Positions 16,525 through 26,505 are shown, numbered from the stretch's first letter. The stretch is DNA of 64,000 bases from JAVBQG01 sp031549185 (GCA_031549185.1 JAVBQG010000003.1:1-64000); one strand, 5' to 3'. A program made the numbers and translations. Notes: generated by a model not told the origin, from the sequence alone.

Positions 16525-17589
16525 ATGTTTACCATCGGAATGGAAATGCGCGACGAGTACATGAGTTTCGAGCTCGCGAAGGGCGCGATGACGCTGGCGC
16601 GTGACGTCATGCTCGTCAAGCCCGGGGAGAATGTCGTCATCACGGGGGACTCCTGCACGGACCGCAGAGTCGTCGAGGCGATTGCCGGTGCGGCCTTCTC
16701 CGTCGGAGGGCAGCCAACCGTGATCTACTACCCGACGGCTCCCAACTCCTGCATGGAGCCGTATGCCCCGATTGCGGCGGCGGTGGAGAAGGCCGATGTC
16801 TGGATCGAGCTCACCTACTCGTACGTCATGCACTCCCCCTGTTTCCGCGCGGCGCTGGCGGCGGGGGCTCGCTACATCTGCCTCACCGGTATGGACGTCA
16901 TGATGCTGGTCCGCACGATCAGCAACATCGACTACGGCCTCGTCATCGAGCTGGGGGAGACGCTGCAACGCCACGTGCAGGAGGCGGACGAGGTGATCGT
17001 CCGCAGCGCCGCGGGGACGGATCTCAAGGGCTACAACCGCGGGCGGCGCGTGCGCCTCTCCGGCAAGCGCGCGACGGAGAAGGGCTATCCGATCATGCTC
17101 GCCGGTCAGGTTTCGTGGTGTCCGATCGAGGAGACGATCGAGGGTACGCTGGTTTTCGACGGCGCATTGTGGCCGCCGCTCGAGCTCGGCCGCCTGTCGA
17201 GCCCTGTCGCCATGACCCTCAAAGAGGGCCGCGTGAGCGACATTCGCGGCGGGCACGACGCGGAGGTCTTCCGTCGCTGGATGGAGGGTTTGAACGACCC
17301 CGAGAACATGTATCGCCTCGCGCACTATTCGCTCGGCTTCAACCCCGGTGTGACCGCCATCACGGGCCGCATCGTGGAGGACGAGCGCGTCTTCGGCTGC
17401 ATCGAGTTCGGCATCGGCAGCCAGGGCAAGTCGATCCTCGGCAAGGAGTGGGCGGCTGCAGGGCACACGGACGGCATCGTGCTGAACCCAACGATCGCCC
17501 TCGACGGGAAAGTCTACGAGGAGGACGGCGTCTACATGCACCCCGAGGTTCGCGCGATCTGCAAGAAGCTGGGCATTCAGGGGTATTGA
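16525..17589 (+). CDS. M29-type aminopeptidase (COG2309-like)
   Basis: The 354-residue protein starts at ATG 16525 after AAGGAGGTT. It follows the thermophilic-metalloprotease/aminopeptidase T pattern: an N-terminal alpha/beta part (VKPGENVVITGDS) and a C-terminal catalytic part with EEDGVYMHPEV and late acidic and His residues (GHTDGIVLNPT). NicX-type dihydroxypyridine dioxygenases share this fold, so the chemistry is not fully certain. Location between the PucR-type regulator and an OPT peptide transporter favours peptide hydrolysis. Confidence 0.75.
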   Translation: MFTIGMEMRDEYMSFELAKGAMTLARDVMLVKPGENVVITGDSCTDRRVVEAIAGAAFSVGGQPTVIYYPTAPNSCMEPYAPIAAAVEKADVWIELTYSYVMHSPCFRAALAAGARYICLTGMDVMMLVRTISNIDYGLVIELGETLQRHVQEADEVIVRSAAGTDLKGYNRGRRVRLSGKRATEKGYPIMLAGQVSWCPIEETIEGTLVFDGALWPPLELGRLSSPVAMTLKEGRVSDIRGGHDAEVFRRWMEGLNDPENMYRLAHYSLGFNPGVTAITGRIVEDERVFGCIEFGIGSQGKSILGKEWAAAGHTDGIVLNPTIALDGKVYEEDGVYMHPEVRAICKKLGIQGY

Positions 17590-17649
17590 TCGGGCGGGGG
17601 GTATGCTTGCGCATGCCCCCGCCATACGAAGACCGAGAGGGTGGTTTCT

Positions 17650-19272
17650 ATGGAAGAATCTCGTCACGGAACGCACGTCAAGACCTTCGAACTCGAGACG
17701 CTCTTTCTGAGCTGTGTCGTCTCCGCGCTCTCCGCGGTGATCGCCATGCAGATCCTCGTCAAAACCGGCATCAGCGCCAACACGTCGATACTGGGCGCCA
17801 TCATCGCCATGTCCCTCGCGCGCATCCCATTCGCGACGATGGACAAGTTCCGGTCGCTCGATCGCCAGAACCTCGTGCAGACGATGTGCTCCGGCGCGGC
17901 CTTTGCCGCTTCGAATTGCGGCATCCTGGCCGTCGGCATTTTCTATTTTATCGAGGGCGCGATGCGGTATGTGCCGTATATGCTGGTCGGCGCGGCGGTC
18001 TCCACGTGCATCAGCGTCTACTTCGTCTATCGCCTGTACGATTCGAGCGTCTATCCCGCCTCCGCTCCCTGGCCGCCCGGCGTGGCGACCGCGCAGACGA
18101 TCATCGCGGGCGACGAGGGCGGAGAGAAGATCAAGCGCCTCATCCAGGGCGTGACGGCCGGCATCGTCGGCAGCGCGATCAAAGTTCCGGCCGCCTGGAT
18201 CGGCATCCCCGGCGGCGCCTCGTTCGGCCTGCCGATGGCGGGCATCGGCATCGTCTTTCTCGCCAACCTCTGGTCGATGGCGGCGCTCGCAGTCGGCCTA
18301 CTGATCCGCGCGTATTCTCCCGTATTCTTCAATTTCGACCTCGGCAAGACGTATATCCCGCACGGCATCATGGTCGGCGCCGGTTTGACATCCCTCATAC
18401 AGGTCTGCTTCATTCTTTATAAAGGCTCGAAGGGCTCGATGGAGGAAGTGGCGGAGGACGGTAAAACATACGCGTACACCGTGAACCACGCCGGCGTCAA
18501 GAGGGCGATGTCGTTCTCCGTCGTCATGAACGCGGCCGCGGGCGCGCTGCTGGCGTTCGTCACCGGGATGATGACGCAGATGACGGGCGCACAGATCGTC
18601 ATGTGGGTCGCGTGGACGACCTTTTCCTCCGTCATCGCACCCGTCCTGGTCGGCATCTGCGCGATGCGCTCGGGGTGGTTCCCCGCTTTTGCGATCACGA
18701 CGATCTTCCTGTCGATCGGGCTCTTCATGGGTTTCCCGCCGATCGCACTGGCGATCCTGACCGGCTACGTGGCCTGCACGGGTCCCTGCTTCGCCGATAT
18801 GGGCTACGACCTTAAGACGGGCTGGATCCTGCGGGGCAAGAGCGGCGACATCCCCTACGAGCTCGAGGGCCGCAGGCAGCAGCTCCTCGCCGAGATCTTC
18901 GGCGCCCTGCTCGGCTTTGCGATCGTGGCGATCTTCATGCACATGTACTTCAAGGCCGGCACGCTGCCCCCCGTGTCCAAGGTCTTTGCCGCGACCATCG
19001 AGGCGGGGCAAAATCCGGAGATCCTGGTTCAACTCGCGAAGTGGGGTATCCTGGGCGCGATCGTCCAGTTCGCGTTCGGCCCCAAGAAGACAGTGGGCGT
19101 CCTGCTGGCAACCGGTCTTCTGATCTACAGCCCGATGTACGGCGTCGGCGTCGTCGCGGCCGTCGTCTACCGCGCCTTCTTCGGAAGCGGGAGGATGGAA
19201 ATGCGCGAATCCGGGCTGATCGCGGGCGACGGCATCTATAGCTTCATCGTGGCGGTTCTCAAGGCCTTCTGA
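17650..19272 (+). CDS. OPT-family oligopeptide transporter
   Basis: The 540-residue protein has about 13-15 hydrophobic helices and the OPT style of Gly/Pro-rich loops (SAPWPPGVATAQTI, IGIPGGASFGLPMAGIGI). ATG 17650 follows GAGAGGGTGG. OPT carriers move peptides or metal chelates into the cytoplasm with protons. The gene follows the aminopeptidase by about 60 bases, so uptake and hydrolysis are probably co-expressed. A terminator follows. Confidence 0.9.
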   Translation: MEESRHGTHVKTFELETLFLSCVVSALSAVIAMQILVKTGISANTSILGAIIAMSLARIPFATMDKFRSLDRQNLVQTMCSGAAFAASNCGILAVGIFYFIEGAMRYVPYMLVGAAVSTCISVYFVYRLYDSSVYPASAPWPPGVATAQTIIAGDEGGEKIKRLIQGVTAGIVGSAIKVPAAWIGIPGGASFGLPMAGIGIVFLANLWSMAALAVGLLIRAYSPVFFNFDLGKTYIPHGIMVGAGLTSLIQVCFILYKGSKGSMEEVAEDGKTYAYTVNHAGVKRAMSFSVVMNAAAGALLAFVTGMMTQMTGAQIVMWVAWTTFSSVIAPVLVGICAMRSGWFPAFAITTIFLSIGLFMGFPPIALAILTGYVACTGPCFADMGYDLKTGWILRGKSGDIPYELEGRRQQLLAEIFGALLGFAIVAIFMHMYFKAGTLPPVSKVFAATIEAGQNPEILVQLAKWGILGAIVQFAFGPKKTVGVLLATGLLIYSPMYGVGVVAAVVYRAFFGSGRMEMRESGLIAGDGIYSFIVAVLKAF

Positions 19273-19312
19273 TTCCTGCCTCGTCTCGTGCTGCATACAT
19301 TTTTGTTTTTAC

Positions 19313-19346
19313 AAAAGCGGAAGCGCCGGAAGGCCTTCCGCTTTTC
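19313..19346 (+). terminator. Rho-independent terminator after the OPT gene
   Basis: AAGCGGAAG (19315-19323) pairs with CTTCCGCTT (19335-19343) around an 11-base loop, followed by TTTC. It ends the aminopeptidase/transporter operon. Confidence 0.8.
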
Positions 19347-19518
19347 TTCATGATTGCGGTGCTTTTCCCAAACCCTCTTTCCTCAAAAACGGGACTTTAG
19401 GATTATTGTTAAGCCGCTTGTAATTGTAGTAAACTCAAATCGTTAATGGAGATTTCTCGTTGCAGTGCTCTTTTGTGCGAAATGAACGCGTTTTTATTTT
19501 TAGAGAGGGGTTGTCTCG

Positions 19519-19932
19519 ATGTTCCGATGTCGTCCGCGTATACTGAGCCGAAAGCACCCTGGCGCCACGCTGGTCGAGATGTTGATTGCGCTGATCATAC
19601 TGGCGGTGATGTTGCTTTCCATCATGGCGGTGATGATTCTCACGACGCAGAACGCGGTGGCGGCGAAGGAGGGCTCGGTCGTGTACCTCACGAATTTGAG
19701 CGATATGGAAAAAATGGAGGCTAAGCAGGTTTCCGGGGACGAGACCACCTCGGAGCCTTCCAAGCTCGGAAAGTATACGCTGGATCGCGATGTCAAATCC
19801 AGTCCGCTTCGCTCCGCCGATATAAAAATTAAAGCGGCCTGGGATGGCGTGAAACTGAAAGGAAACGTTACGATCGAGAGGCAGGTGAGCCCCAGTGCAT
19901 GGCAAAATGCAGGACAGGAACCGAAAGAATAA
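19519..19932 (+). CDS. Type IV pilus minor prepilin (PilV/GspI-like)
   Basis: The 137-residue protein has a short basic leader ending in Gly15, then ATLVEMLIALIILAVMLLS with Glu at +5, the class-III signal cut by prepilin peptidase. The small size and position as first gene of a three-prepilin set suggest a minor pilin that primes pilus or pseudopilus assembly. ATG 19519 follows GAGGGG. It overlaps the next gene. The exact PilV/GspI assignment is by size and order only. Confidence 0.82.
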   Translation: MFRCRPRILSRKHPGATLVEMLIALIILAVMLLSIMAVMILTTQNAVAAKEGSVVYLTNLSDMEKMEAKQVSGDETTSEPSKLGKYTLDRDVKSSPLRSADIKIKAAWDGVKLKGNVTIERQVSPSAWQNAGQEPKE

Positions 19933-20923
19933 GGCGTTCTCCCTCATCGAAATACTCATCGTCATCACCATCATGGCGATCGTAATCGGCGTCGTGGGCT
20001 CCCTGTTGGCCGGCTACACGCGCATGTTCAACGAGACGGACGATCAGGCGGTCGCGCGACAGAGGGCGCAGGACGTCTTCAACGCTCTCGAGGCGCCGAT
20101 CGTGAATGCCGCGCTCGGCATACCGACGGACAGCATGGGTGGTTACTTCGACACGGCGCCTATTGCGATATGGTCGGCTCCGCTGGAGATAAAAAAGACG
20201 GGAAGCAGTTACTCTTCCGTACTGCCCGCTGAGACGCCGGGCAATGTGCTTCGCCTCGTGTACTCCATCCCGTCGGGTGTGAAGAACGGCAAAACAAGAG
20301 TAAAAACCTACAGCCCCCCCGCCACCGGCATACTTCCGGCAACGCTGACGTTGACGAAGCCACTGTCCGGTGACTTGGTGGCTTCGACTGGGCACGCGGA
20401 CGATACGCGCAAGTTTATCACTTTTCCAAACGCATTCATGAGTCCGCTCAAGGTCACAAGCGGAGCTGGCAGCAACACGATAAGCGTGACCGGCAGGCCG
20501 CAGCCCGCAGCCAGTGGTGGTGCCAGCTCGGATCTTAGCATGTTGGTGAGGGGTGAAGTCGTCCCCTATCACGATATTCACTTGGTCAGAGCCATAGCAG
20601 CTTACGTAGACAGTGACGATGTATTCCATGCCGCTGAGATCAACAGTAAGGATGTGTCGGCGACCGACCCGACTGCTACCACAAATCCCGCGGGTTTGAG
20701 GGTAGAGGGAATCAAGGCGGTTCAGTTCGAGGTCGACCACGATTATAAATTGCTTACAGTGGCGGTATTGGCCGAAGGAGACATTGTCGATCAGACGCGA
20801 CAGGTAGATACGGTGACACGAAGTCAGCTACAAAGCCGCTGGACGGGGGTACCCTTGGACGACAGAATGTATTACGAGGACTTCGTAATGACATGGCGCA
20901 TTCGTAACTACGTGCCGAAATGA
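19895..20923 (+). CDS. Type IV pilus minor prepilin (PilW/GspJ-like)
   Basis: The 342-residue protein starts at GTG 19895 (AGGTGAG upstream) or ATG 19907. The leader ends in Ala rather than the usual Gly, followed by FSLIEILIVITIMAIVIGVVG with Glu at +5. A long C-terminal part carries beta-type segments, as in PilW/GspJ. It overlaps the gene before it by 38 bases and the next gene follows closely, so the three pilins are translated together. Confidence 0.82.
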   Translation: MHGKMQDRNRKNKAFSLIEILIVITIMAIVIGVVGSLLAGYTRMFNETDDQAVARQRAQDVFNALEAPIVNAALGIPTDSMGGYFDTAPIAIWSAPLEIKKTGSSYSSVLPAETPGNVLRLVYSIPSGVKNGKTRVKTYSPPATGILPATLTLTKPLSGDLVASTGHADDTRKFITFPNAFMSPLKVTSGAGSNTISVTGRPQPAASGGASSDLSMLVRGEVVPYHDIHLVRAIAAYVDSDDVFHAAEINSKDVSATDPTATTNPAGLRVEGIKAVQFEVDHDYKLLTVAVLAEGDIVDQTRQVDTVTRSQLQSRWTGVPLDDRMYYEDFVMTWRIRNYVPK

Positions 20924-20934
20924 GGAGGAATGGG

Positions 20935-21561
20935 ATGATGCGTAAGAGAAACGGGAAAATAATACAAGCCTCCCATGCCGGTTTTTCCCTCATCGCCGTG
21001 TTGATCATCGCCGTGATCGGCATGGCATTGATTGGAGTTACGTTCTATATTTATGAATCCTCCGTCGGCCAAGGCGCGATCACAATGCAGCGCTCTCAGG
21101 AGTATAACGCGATGCAGGCGGGGATGGAAGAGGCAAAATCCGTACTGGTTGCACGCTGTGATAATTTGGATCCTGTCCCCAAGTGGTACGATGGCAAGGC
21201 GGCGGGATCAAAGATAGGTAGCCCTGGAGATTTGGTGATCAAAAACGGAACGCTCTTCAAGGACGTAAAAATAAAAGGCGAAAACGTTCAAGTGAAAATC
21301 GAAATACTCGATGCGGCCTATTCGGAAAGTGATCTGAATGGGACGGTAACCCAGGAAGAGTTAATGCCCCCGGGTTTGCGTATTACGGAAGGCACCCAAG
21401 ACCACCTTGCCATCGGCGCTTACTTGATTCGCGCCACACTCACCATCGATGGCGAGACGAAAAGACTGGAGACTCTCGTTTATCAACGCAACCGGGTAAC
21501 GAGTATGCCGGGTTCCAGTTCCGGTGGCGGCGACGACGGAGATGGTAACACCAACCCCTAG
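20935..21561 (+). CDS. Type IV pilus minor prepilin (PilX/GspK-like)
   Basis: The 208-residue protein begins at ATG 20935, seven bases after GAGGAG; an in-frame ATG 20920 overlaps the previous stop but has no site. The leader ends in Gly16, followed by FSLIAVLIIAVIGMALIG. The +5 residue is Ala instead of Glu, as in GspK and PilX-type tip pilins that sit at the filament end. The C-terminus is a flexible Ser/Gly/Asp tail. It precedes the PilY1-like gene, its probable partner. Confidence 0.8.
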   Translation: MMRKRNGKIIQASHAGFSLIAVLIIAVIGMALIGVTFYIYESSVGQGAITMQRSQEYNAMQAGMEEAKSVLVARCDNLDPVPKWYDGKAAGSKIGSPGDLVIKNGTLFKDVKIKGENVQVKIEILDAAYSESDLNGTVTQEELMPPGLRITEGTQDHLAIGAYLIRATLTIDGETKRLETLVYQRNRVTSMPGSSSGGGDDGDGNTNP

Positions 21562-21634
21562 AGAATAAAACGAGTGCACATATATTTATAAAGAACATAA
21601 AAAGCACAAACCCGTAGATACTGGAGGGACTGAA

Positions 21635-24600
21635 ATGAATAAACGAACGACAAAAAAATATTTTAGATCTTTTGCGAGCCTGTTGTTCTTTTTAGCGATT
21701 GCGTTGTTTTACCAAGGGTGGAACGCGGGGGCTTTGTTGGGTTTTTCCGACCTATGGAAAGTCGTCGAGGGTGTACCCAAGGCGGAAGTAGTGCAGGACG
21801 ACGACGATATATTGGTCGGTGCCGGCCGGAAGGCGAATGTCCTTTTCCTGCTTGACACGGGCTCGCAGATGACCTTCACTCCGATCGGAACGATGCCAGA
21901 GTGGAACGTCAATGTCACAACAAGAGTGTCCGCCGATGCTTATCTTGCACAATCTACGTACGGACATGGAGGTCTGAATGTCGTCGGAACCACGGCCTCT
22001 GGCAGAGAGCGCTACGGACGCGATCTTGACGCGACGAACAATGTAACGACGGCAGACGTCGGAAAGACGGTCACTCAGTTTATGGCGGACCACATCAACG
22101 ACTATTATTTCCCCTTCAACAATACGACTCATCCGCTCGGTACTAATGCTACTGGCACTACCGCGCTCAAACCGGGATCAGCTGGCATTCCACAGCCGCT
22201 TGCGCTTGTATTTCGAAACACCAATTACTGGAATGTCTCCACGATACCGTCCAGTTACGGTGCCCTCATGCCGAACGACAGCCGTATGTACAAAATGAAG
22301 CTTGTCATGTGGCGCCTCTTGGACGATTCGACGCTCTTCGAGCGCCTGCGCGTCGGTATGGCAACGACGTTCCAGGAGTTCAACGTACGTACGTCCAACT
22401 ATATTGCGGATTTTTACAAGGCATCTCCATTCGGTGCGCTCTATACATACGGTGGATATACATTTCAGAACGGCACGGGCCCCGACTGGGCAACGAGCAT
22501 CCCTGGTTCAGGCGGCTACGGAAACAGCCAAGCCTGTTACTGGGGTATCGACCGCAATTATTATGACGGTTACGGGCATACCACGTCGACTTGGAGACTC
22601 ATCAATCGCGCCTATCTACGGGTTCCAATTTCGGACTATACGACGGACCACGCCAATCTCTTCCGCGTGTGGATTGACGGGTATGAGGACGTGAGCAATG
22701 GTGGCGCTTCAGACCCCTATTTCTTCAAAAACCCGGAACTTATCGCGGACGGCAAGACGTTTCTCAGTACGGCGATCTACCCAGGGCACCCGGATTTGAG
22801 TCGGAGCACACTGCTGAATCAGTCTGATGGCGCAGGCAGAGCCAAGATCGGAATTGCTTTCAGCCATCGCACGCCTGGTACAAATTATGCTAATAATGTG
22901 ACGACGGGCGTGAACCCCGGCACGACTGGTACCTGTATGAATGTTCTCAAGGCGGGGGGAACGGGTGAGGCGCTCGGCACCGTACTCGACTTCTTCTCAC
23001 CGCCCGTGAATGGTATCGGCGGGGCGCCTGGCAGTGCGTATAATGTTTTCAACGCGCCCGAAGTCTCTTTTCCGATCAAGGATAACTGCGAGTCCAATTG
23101 GCTTATTATCTTCACCGCTGGTGACGATAGTTCGGGGTATAGCACTGCCGATGCCGTTCTGTCTCTTTTCAAAGAAACAAAAAATAAGAAAGTGACGCGA
23201 CGTACGGGACAGAGTGGCAATAACAACACGTTTGAAGAAGTTCAACTTGATGATGGTGTACGCACGATCGTGGTCGGTTTTGTGGATCCGAATGATCCCG
23301 CTAAGAATGTTGACGATTTACGCACGAAACTGAATAACATTGCAAGGGCTGGCGACCCCATGTGGAATGGTAGTGATTGGGTCGCGGATCCCAGTAAACA
23401 CGCGTATTTCGCGAACGATGTTCCTGGGCTGATGGAGGTTTTGCGCGAGATTCTCGTGCATATCAACGCGGAGATACGCCCTGCGAAAGGCCCGATGACG
23501 GAGTCCTCGTCGCTGGAGACAGGTACGCTCGCCGGCGACTTCGACCTTTTCTCCGCTTCCTATAAAGTCAACAACGAAGATCAGTGGCAGGGGGAGTTGG
23601 TTCGCTATCAGAGCCATATCGCGACCTCCGGTGATATTAGCGTAACGCTTCCGGCAAAATGGGAGCTGGGTACTACTCTTCTGAATTTGCGCACAAAGGG
23701 CAGCGGCGGCCGCAATCTGGTCTATTGGAGCAGCAGTGGGTGGAGTGATCTCAAATATACAACCGGAGACAACGAATATCCTGATGCTGATGTTGGTATA
23801 CTTCTCGGTTTGCAGACTGCGGATTTGAAAACGCCGTCGAGATACACCGGGAAATTACATCCTTCCCGCGCCATGATCAACTGGCTGCACGGGTACGATT
23901 TCAACTATGCCGATAACAAAGAAGTGGAGAGAAAATTCTTGCTTTCTGACTTCGGACAGTCAGGGGTCGCTATGGTACAACCCCCGGCCAAAGATGCCCT
24001 GTCCCTGCCTGGATATGACACATGGGCGGATTCTGCTCTCATAAAATCGCGGGATATCAGACTTTTCGCGCAATCCAACGAGGGAATTCTGCATGTCATT
24101 AACCCCACGGCAACCGGAGCCGGTTTGGAGACGATGGCGATCGTTCCGCCGCCTGTGATGCAGCCCTTCCGCCTTGCGGCCACGAAGTTTGCGGTGTCAA
24201 CAGTAGGGCTAGATAAAAAGGTCGAGTGGGACGACAATACAACAAGTGGCGACGCGGGATATGCCTCCCGGCCCGCGTACCTGCTGGATGGACCACTGTT
24301 CTTGAGAGACTTCGACCTTGACTTGAACGGCACCAGCTGGGGGACGTACCTGATCGGGATGTTGGGTCGTGCGGGTAACGGGCTGTATCTTATGAATGTT
24401 ACCCAGCCTCAAAATCCGAAATTCCTCTGGTTTCGCGAGACGAGATATCGGAGCGACGGTAGACCCGTGTTGATCAGGAGGGGTGCAAGTGATGCGGAGC
24501 CGACGTATGCGCAGGATACGGGCACGGATATGAGCGCGACTGGCCCTGTGTTCAACAACCCGGACGCTTACCCGTTCTTCCAGATGGGCTACAACATGCC

Positions 24601-25765
24601 GCGCCCCGTCGCCGGGGTGGCGAAACTTCCGGATAACTCGCTTCGCAATATGATCGTGTTGGCGGGCGGAATGCAGGAGAATCTCGATCTGAACAACAAC
24701 GGATATGTGGGAGCCGCCCTCTATATCGTCGATCCGAAGGATGGCAGCGCGGTGAAGGTGTTCAACAGTGGTTCCCTCTCCGGAGTATCTGCCGATTGCA
24801 GAGCAGGCACGATGAAAGCCGGTCCTGATCCATATATGGGTATGTTGGTCACGCCGCCGGCCATCTTGCGCTCGGGCACGACGAAGTCGATTGCGGGCAA
24901 GGTCTTCACCGCCGACAACCGCGGCAACATCTTCATGGTCAACCTGGAGAGGGGATTTGGAACATCCGCCGACTCGCTTCCTCAAAACGATTGGTCGATA
25001 CAGACGGTCGGAACCCTGCGCGCCAAGTCGTTGGAATCCAACGCGGACGACAACCACTGCATTCCTCTGGGAATTCTCGTCAGTACTGTGTCCAGCACAG
25101 GCGCGACATGGGTGAGCGGCGGCACGTCGAACATCGGAACGAGGAATAATGACAGCCCCACAAACAATTCGGCGATGATTCGAAACAAAGGGCAGTATAT
25201 CTTCTCGTTCAAGGTGTCGGAGGACAAGGCTCTGTACCGCGATGACCTTGTCGGGATCACCGTGGTGAGCGGGGATAAGGCTCCTGACGGTGCCAACGGT
25301 TGGTATATCAAGCTACAGGCGGAATCGGCGACAAGCAACGATGAATACGTCACGACCCGTCCTGTCCTCATGGCCGGCAAGATCTATTGTACGACATTTA
25401 TCCCCACGAAATCGTCCGCAACTTGTAACAGTGCAGTGGACGGAACCAGCCGCATCTATGCGGTCTCGTTGGAGACAGGTGAGGAGAAATGGGGATCCAA
25501 GGTCTCGGGTAAATACATTGAAATCAGGGGCATCAAGTTCGCCGGGTTGACGCACTCGACGAAAGGATCGAAGGAAACCATCATCGGAAGCTATGCAGTG
25601 ACGAACAAAGCTACATCGGAGGAGGATCTGAATAAGCTGGTTGCGCTGGGCTTGATCAGCCGCGCGAATGGTGTGCCGATGATCACCTTCGGCGAGGGTG
25701 AGGGAACCGATCCACCCTTCCCGCCACTCTCCACGTATATCAACTACTGGCGGGAGGTCTTCTAA
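21635..25765 (+). CDS. PilY1/PilC-like pilus tip adhesin
   Basis: The 1376-residue secreted protein starts at ATG 21635 after GGAGGG and has a signal peptide (about residues 8-30). Near residue 70 lies a von Willebrand A-like start, VLFLLDTGSQM, where PilY1 proteins have DTSGSM, so the MIDAS metal motif is altered. From about 800 to 1250 runs the PilY1 C-terminal beta-propeller (FAQSNEGILHVINP, YLIGMLGRAGNGLY), with a Ca-loop-like DLNNNGYVG near 1018. PilY1 promotes pilus extension, adhesion and surface sensing. The minor pilins directly upstream fit the usual tip complex. Confidence 0.88.
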   Translation: MNKRTTKKYFRSFASLLFFLAIALFYQGWNAGALLGFSDLWKVVEGVPKAEVVQDDDDILVGAGRKANVLFLLDTGSQMTFTPIGTMPEWNVNVTTRVSADAYLAQSTYGHGGLNVVGTTASGRERYGRDLDATNNVTTADVGKTVTQFMADHINDYYFPFNNTTHPLGTNATGTTALKPGSAGIPQPLALVFRNTNYWNVSTIPSSYGALMPNDSRMYKMKLVMWRLLDDSTLFERLRVGMATTFQEFNVRTSNYIADFYKASPFGALYTYGGYTFQNGTGPDWATSIPGSGGYGNSQACYWGIDRNYYDGYGHTTSTWRLINRAYLRVPISDYTTDHANLFRVWIDGYEDVSNGGASDPYFFKNPELIADGKTFLSTAIYPGHPDLSRSTLLNQSDGAGRAKIGIAFSHRTPGTNYANNVTTGVNPGTTGTCMNVLKAGGTGEALGTVLDFFSPPVNGIGGAPGSAYNVFNAPEVSFPIKDNCESNWLIIFTAGDDSSGYSTADAVLSLFKETKNKKVTRRTGQSGNNNTFEEVQLDDGVRTIVVGFVDPNDPAKNVDDLRTKLNNIARAGDPMWNGSDWVADPSKHAYFANDVPGLMEVLREILVHINAEIRPAKGPMTESSSLETGTLAGDFDLFSASYKVNNEDQWQGELVRYQSHIATSGDISVTLPAKWELGTTLLNLRTKGSGGRNLVYWSSSGWSDLKYTTGDNEYPDADVGILLGLQTADLKTPSRYTGKLHPSRAMINWLHGYDFNYADNKEVERKFLLSDFGQSGVAMVQPPAKDALSLPGYDTWADSALIKSRDIRLFAQSNEGILHVINPTATGAGLETMAIVPPPVMQPFRLAATKFAVSTVGLDKKVEWDDNTTSGDAGYASRPAYLLDGPLFLRDFDLDLNGTSWGTYLIGMLGRAGNGLYLMNVTQPQNPKFLWFRETRYRSDGRPVLIRRGASDAEPTYAQDTGTDMSATGPVFNNPDAYPFFQMGYNMPRPVAGVAKLPDNSLRNMIVLAGGMQENLDLNNNGYVGAALYIVDPKDGSAVKVFNSGSLSGVSADCRAGTMKAGPDPYMGMLVTPPAILRSGTTKSIAGKVFTADNRGNIFMVNLERGFGTSADSLPQNDWSIQTVGTLRAKSLESNADDNHCIPLGILVSTVSSTGATWVSGGTSNIGTRNNDSPTNNSAMIRNKGQYIFSFKVSEDKALYRDDLVGITVVSGDKAPDGANGWYIKLQAESATSNDEYVTTRPVLMAGKIYCTTFIPTKSSATCNSAVDGTSRIYAVSLETGEEKWGSKVSGKYIEIRGIKFAGLTHSTKGSKETIIGSYAVTNKATSEEDLNKLVALGLISRANGVPMITFGEGEGTDPPFPPLSTYINYWREVF

Positions 25766-26266
25766 GTGCAGAGACGTTTCATACTCTTAATCGCAGCATT
25801 TTCCGTCGTACTTCTTCTGTCCCTGGCTGGAGCTGCCGTTGCCGCCCCTGTGGTTGTCGACGCCGAGAAGGCGAAGATAACGGCCAGCCGCCCGGACCGC
25901 GACGCGGTGGAGGGTCTCTGGAGCGTCTATCAGAACTGGGACCCGATGCCGAAGCAGGCGCAGCGCTATCGCATCGCGATCGTCAGAAACAACCACGGAA
26001 TCTTCAAAGAGGCGAAGTACCTGGGTGTCGTCCTCTGCGACAAAGAAGGGTGCACGAAGGGGGAGGTAAAACTCCTCCTTACCCCGACGGGAAAAAAGAA
26101 CGAGTTCCAGGCGACGTGGCGCACCGGCAAGGGAACTGCAAAGGGCCTTGGCCGCCTGGAGGCGGATGAGGCAAAAACGCCGGATTCCGTCATAGACCTG
26201 AGGGCGCTGAAAATTCAGGGGCATATTCTGGTCAAATGGCTGGTGCGGATACCGGAGAATAAATAA
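25766..26266 (+). CDS. Secreted protein of the pilus cassette, unknown function
   Basis: The 166-residue protein starts at GTG 25766, directly after the stop of the PilY1-like gene, with GGGAGG inside that gene's end. It has a signal peptide (hydrophobic 4-24, AAVAA cleavage region) and a compact soluble domain of about 140 residues with two cysteines (VVLCDKEGCTKG) that may form a disulfide. I do not recognise the family. Tight coupling implies a role with the pilus tip complex. Confidence 0.7.
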   Translation: MQRRFILLIAAFSVVLLLSLAGAAVAAPVVVDAEKAKITASRPDRDAVEGLWSVYQNWDPMPKQAQRYRIAIVRNNHGIFKEAKYLGVVLCDKEGCTKGEVKLLLTPTGKKNEFQATWRTGKGTAKGLGRLEADEAKTPDSVIDLRALKIQGHILVKWLVRIPENK

Positions 26267-26310
26267 TTTCGAAGCGGAGGCAAGCAATGCCGATAGGAGG
26301 TGTACAAACT

Positions 26311-26505
26311 ATGTACGGAGCAGGACTTTTATCTCAGAAGACGGGAATGGTCAGGGCGCATTTCTCTCCGGAACCATCGGTGGGGAATACTTCGGATGCA
26401 AATGATTTTTATTTCTACGGCACACTGTTCGGGGGGAAGTCGCCTGCGTTTGGGACGAACCTTACTTTGGAGGAGATCGCCGATCGTTACGGCTTGAGCG
26501 AATAG
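26311..26505 (+). CDS. Small hypothetical protein after the pilus cassette
   Basis: A 64-residue product from ATG 26311 (AGGAGGTG upstream), or 72 residues from ATG 26287, which also has a GGAGG site. The N-terminal two thirds are Gly/Phe/Tyr-rich without membrane helix, and the end LTLEEIADRYGLSE looks like the first helices of a helix-turn-helix. No family recognised. It lies in the same direction just after the secreted protein, ahead of the terminator at 26606. Confidence 0.5.
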   Translation: MYGAGLLSQKTGMVRAHFSPEPSVGNTSDANDFYFYGTLFGGKSPAFGTNLTLEEIADRYGLSE

